NCBI GenBank assembly: GCA_012839145.1
Contig: DUNY01000289.1
Span: 1 to 7,189, forward strand
DNA from: Thermoanaerobacterales bacterium
Lineage (GTDB): Bacteria > Bacillota > Thermosediminibacteria > Thermosediminibacterales > Tepidanaerobacteraceae
Direction: 5' to 3'
DNA: 7,189 bases
Part shown: positions 6,140 through 7,189 of the stretch, one piece after another
Numbering within the stretch: the first letter of the stretch is position 1
Layout: each line of letters opens with the position of its first letter
Translations under genes and position numbers: made by a program
Notes under the pieces: model-generated
Databases searched by the model: none
What the model was told of the DNA's origin: nothing
What the model saw: only the letters and a program-made list of their open reading frames with translations

Positions 6140-6348
6140 TGTGGCAAGAAGTTGATGCAAGAGGTTTGTCCTGCCCACAACCTGTTGTGCTTGTTAAAAA
6201 AGCCATGGAAACTTCCAAAGCCAATTTAGAGGTATTAGTAGATAATACCACGGCCAGGGATAATATTGTGCGTTTTTCCAAAAACTCCGGGTGCAAAACA
6301 GATATAATCAGTTCAGGGCAAGAATTCATAATAAAAATATCGAGGTAA
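6139..6348 (+). CDS. TusA/YedF N-terminal-type sulfur (selenium) carrier protein (69 aa)
   Basis: This is a small cytoplasmic carrier that holds sulfur as a persulfide on the cysteine of its CPxP motif. Here the motif is CPQP at residues 12-15, in DARGLSCPQPVV, with active Cys12. The full-length domain of about 70 residues is present. The segment DNTTARDNIVRFSKNSGC (35-52) resembles the TusA half of YedF proteins from selenium-using anaerobes. YedF usually continues with a DsrE-like domain; here the gene stops after the TusA half and no DsrE domain follows in the window. Its ATG shares one base with the yedE stop codon. The inferred role is receipt of sulfur or selenium from the desulfurase or the YedE importer, and transfer to the DUF3343 partner or a downstream enzyme. 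Confidence 0.93.
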   Translation: MWQEVDARGLSCPQPVVLVKKAMETSKANLEVLVDNTTARDNIVRFSKNSGCKTDIISSGQEFIIKISR

Positions 6349-6356
6349 ATATATAT

Positions 6357-6629
6357 ATGACTGAAAAATATCCTTATTATATAATAACTTTTCCTTCGGT
6401 TCATCATGCAATAAAACTGGAGTCTATATTTAAAAGTAAAGCCTCATCATTCCTTCTTGTACCCGTTCCACGGGAAATCAGCTCCAGTTGCGGAGTAGCT
6501 GCAAAAATATGGGAAACAGAAATCGAACAAATAATATCCTTTCTAGAACAGGAAGGCTTGGAGTATGATTGTATTTACGTTTATGAAGCCATGAAACACA
6601 AACCTAAGCTTATAAAGAAATTGATGTAA
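6357..6629 (+). CDS. DUF3343 protein, putative Se/S carrier (90 aa)
   Basis: The protein matches the small DUF3343 family, which Pfam describes as putative Se/S carrier-like. Its core is YYIITFPSVHHAIKLE (7-22), then the hallmark PVPREISSSCG (36-46) with conserved Cys45, then a helical C-terminus. Family length is about 70-90 residues. I chose the ATG at 6357, 8 nt after the TusA-type gene's stop, because GAGGT at 6342-6346 gives a site 10 nt upstream and the domain begins at once. An upstream ATG at 6291 lies inside the previous gene in another frame and would add an unrelated tail. It is the last gene of the operon, directly before a terminator. No enzymatic motif is visible. A carrier role using Cys45 is inferred from the family and its neighbours. 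Confidence 0.9.
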   Translation: MTEKYPYYIITFPSVHHAIKLESIFKSKASSFLLVPVPREISSSCGVAAKIWETEIEQIISFLEQEGLEYDCIYVYEAMKHKPKLIKKLM

Positions 6630-6638
6630 AATTTTTAT

Positions 6639-6660
6639 CCCACGCGTAGCGTGGGTTTTT
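6639..6660 (+). terminator. intrinsic terminator of the yedE operon
   Basis: A 7-bp GC-rich stem CCCACGC/GCGTGGG with a GTA loop is followed immediately by TTTTT. It begins 9 nt after the last gene's stop codon. No T-tract is present in the reverse direction. Confidence 0.9.
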
Positions 6661-6823
6661 ATCTTACAAGGAAGTTTTTAAATGCTTAAAAATTGGGCGA
6701 AAGATTTTGTCTTTTTATAGGCAGAAAAAAATATCGGATGAGTTGAAGGTTTGGCCAAATACATGTCAATAAAAAAGATCGGTTAATGTCGTAAAAAAAC
6801 TGTCAAAATTAGATGTGGCATAG
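6661..6823. other. AT-rich intergenic stretch with no recognised feature
   Basis: Between the yedE-operon terminator and the riboswitch promoter I find only ORFs of a dozen codons or fewer. One begins at 6682 behind AAGGAAG and stops after 12 codons. I see no hairpin with a T-tract, no repeat and no recognised RNA. Confidence 0.5.
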
Positions 6824-6852
6824 TTGACAGCAACATTAATTTTTGTTATAAT
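6824..6852 (+). promoter_or_regulatory. consensus sigma-A promoter of the riboswitch transcript
   Basis: TTGACA (6824-6829) and TATAAT (6847-6852) are both perfect, with a 17-nt spacer. The start would be near 6859, about 10 nt before the riboswitch begins. Confidence 0.88.
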
Positions 6853-6867
6853 TAGTTAAATCTTAAT

Positions 6868-7041
6868 AATCGCTCTCAATCTGAGCGCTGAATTCTTTCA
6901 TTCTGAAAGAAACGGGGGAACCGATTATTTGGGGTGAATCCCCTTCGACCGAAGAATATTATTATTCTTGATCAAAGGGGTAGGGCTACTCTTCAGCCCG
7001 AACCCGTCAGCTAACCTCGTAGGCGTGGCAAGAGGAGGTTG
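6868..7041 (+). ncRNA. cyclic di-AMP riboswitch (ydaO/yuaA leader)
   Basis: The conserved blocks of this class occur in order: GCGCTGAATTC (6885-6895), ACGGGGGAACCG (6912-6923), TTGGGGTGAATC (6929-6940), AGGGCTACTCTTCAGCCC (6962-6979, its own small hairpin), then CGAACCCGTCAGCTAACCTCG (about 6979-6999 region through 7019) and AGGCGT...AGAGGAGG (7021-7038). A variable hairpin AAGAATA-TTAT-TATTCTT lies between the second and third blocks, as expected. The P1 helix probably pairs GCGCT (6885-6889) with GGCGT (7022-7026). Known members are mostly OFF switches: c-di-AMP binding promotes termination. The regulated gene here starts at 7134. Confidence 0.93.
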
Positions 7042-7074
7042 ATAGTATTGAGTGCTATTTTTAGCAGTTTCTCA

Positions 7075-7106
7075 AAAGCTATGGATCTCCATAGCTTTAA
7101 TTTTGT
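7075..7106 (+). terminator. hairpin after the riboswitch, possible expression-platform terminator
   Basis: AAAGCTATGGA (7075-7085) pairs perfectly with TCCATAGCTTT (7088-7098), followed by AATTTTGTCC. It lies about 35 nt beyond the aptamer and before the ribosome binding site, where a riboswitch terminator would be expected. The U-run is weak, so termination strength is uncertain. Confidence 0.55.
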
Positions 7107-7133
7107 CCAAAAATTTGTTAAAGGAGGGGTGTT

Positions 7134-7189
7134 ATGATGATGAGTCCTATGGATGTGTGTTTTGCAGTCATAGGTGGAGGCAATGGGGG
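7134..7189 (+). CDS. N-terminus of a Rossmann-fold NAD(P)-binding protein, riboswitch-controlled (cut by window)
   Basis: Only 18 codons are visible. Three consecutive ATGs (7134, 7137, 7140) follow AAGGAGG at 7121-7127; the spacings are 6, 9 and 12 nt, so the second or first is favoured. After a short leader the protein reads VCFAVIGGGNG, a strand followed by a glycine-rich dinucleotide-binding loop. The VIGGGNG form, right at the N-terminus, resembles the NAD/NADP octopine/nopaline dehydrogenase family more than TrkA/KtrA potassium-channel subunits, but the fragment is too short to be sure. The c-di-AMP riboswitch upstream is the only evident regulation. Confidence 0.7.
   Translation, partial: MMMSPMDVCFAVIGGGNG

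Noticed and set aside
6291..6356. Upstream ATG extending the DUF3343 protein by 22 residues
   Set aside because: The extension is a shifted reading of the TusA-type gene and has no family similarity.
6682..6720. Possible 12-codon leader peptide behind AAGGAAG
   Set aside because: No run of regulatory codons, no attenuator structure after it, and a terminator separates it from the operon upstream.

Overview
The window looks like a piece of chromosome from an anaerobic, low-GC Firmicute, most likely a member of the Clostridia. The signs are AT-rich DNA, strong AGGAGG-type ribosome binding sites, frequent GTG and TTG starts, a rubredoxin-based electron-transfer operon, and a c-di-AMP (ydaO/yuaA) riboswitch. 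I see no phage genes, insertion sequence, CRISPR array, rRNA or tRNA.

Left part (1-1970, minus strand): a three-gene redox operon. In transcription order it encodes a 111-residue protein with an N-terminal rubrerythrin-type rubredoxin knuckle and a helical tail, a classical 52-residue rubredoxin, and an FAD/NAD(P)H-dependent oxidoreductase of the NADH:rubredoxin reductase / NirB N-terminal type, which is cut by the window edge after 400 codons. Two good sigma-A promoters lie upstream. The distal one is overlapped by a PerR-box-like sequence. The simplest model is NADH to flavoprotein to rubredoxin to an oxygen- or peroxide-reducing acceptor encoded elsewhere.

Centre (1971-3742): a D-alanine--D-alanine ligase gene (ddl, minus strand) with its own promoter and a strong terminator. 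Divergent from it is a 48-codon hypothetical gene. The convergent gap that follows holds a perfect 16-bp AT-rich hairpin and a likely bidirectional terminator.

Right-centre (3743-6661): a cysteine desulfurase-like PLP enzyme (minus strand) diverges from a tightly packed plus-strand operon of three genes: a YedE/YeeE-family membrane protein, a stand-alone TusA-family sulfur carrier, and a DUF3343 (putative Se/S carrier) protein. Together they look like a sulfur or selenium trafficking module: a desulfurase that can make a persulfide or selenide, two small cysteine carriers, and a membrane importer. This gene set is known to associate with selenium metabolism in anaerobes. No selD, selA or selB lies in the window, so the substrate is unresolved.

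Right end (6662-7189, plus strand): a consensus promoter, a c-di-AMP riboswitch, a possible expression-platform hairpin, and the first 18 codons of a gene encoding a Rossmann-fold (NAD-binding) protein that runs off the window.
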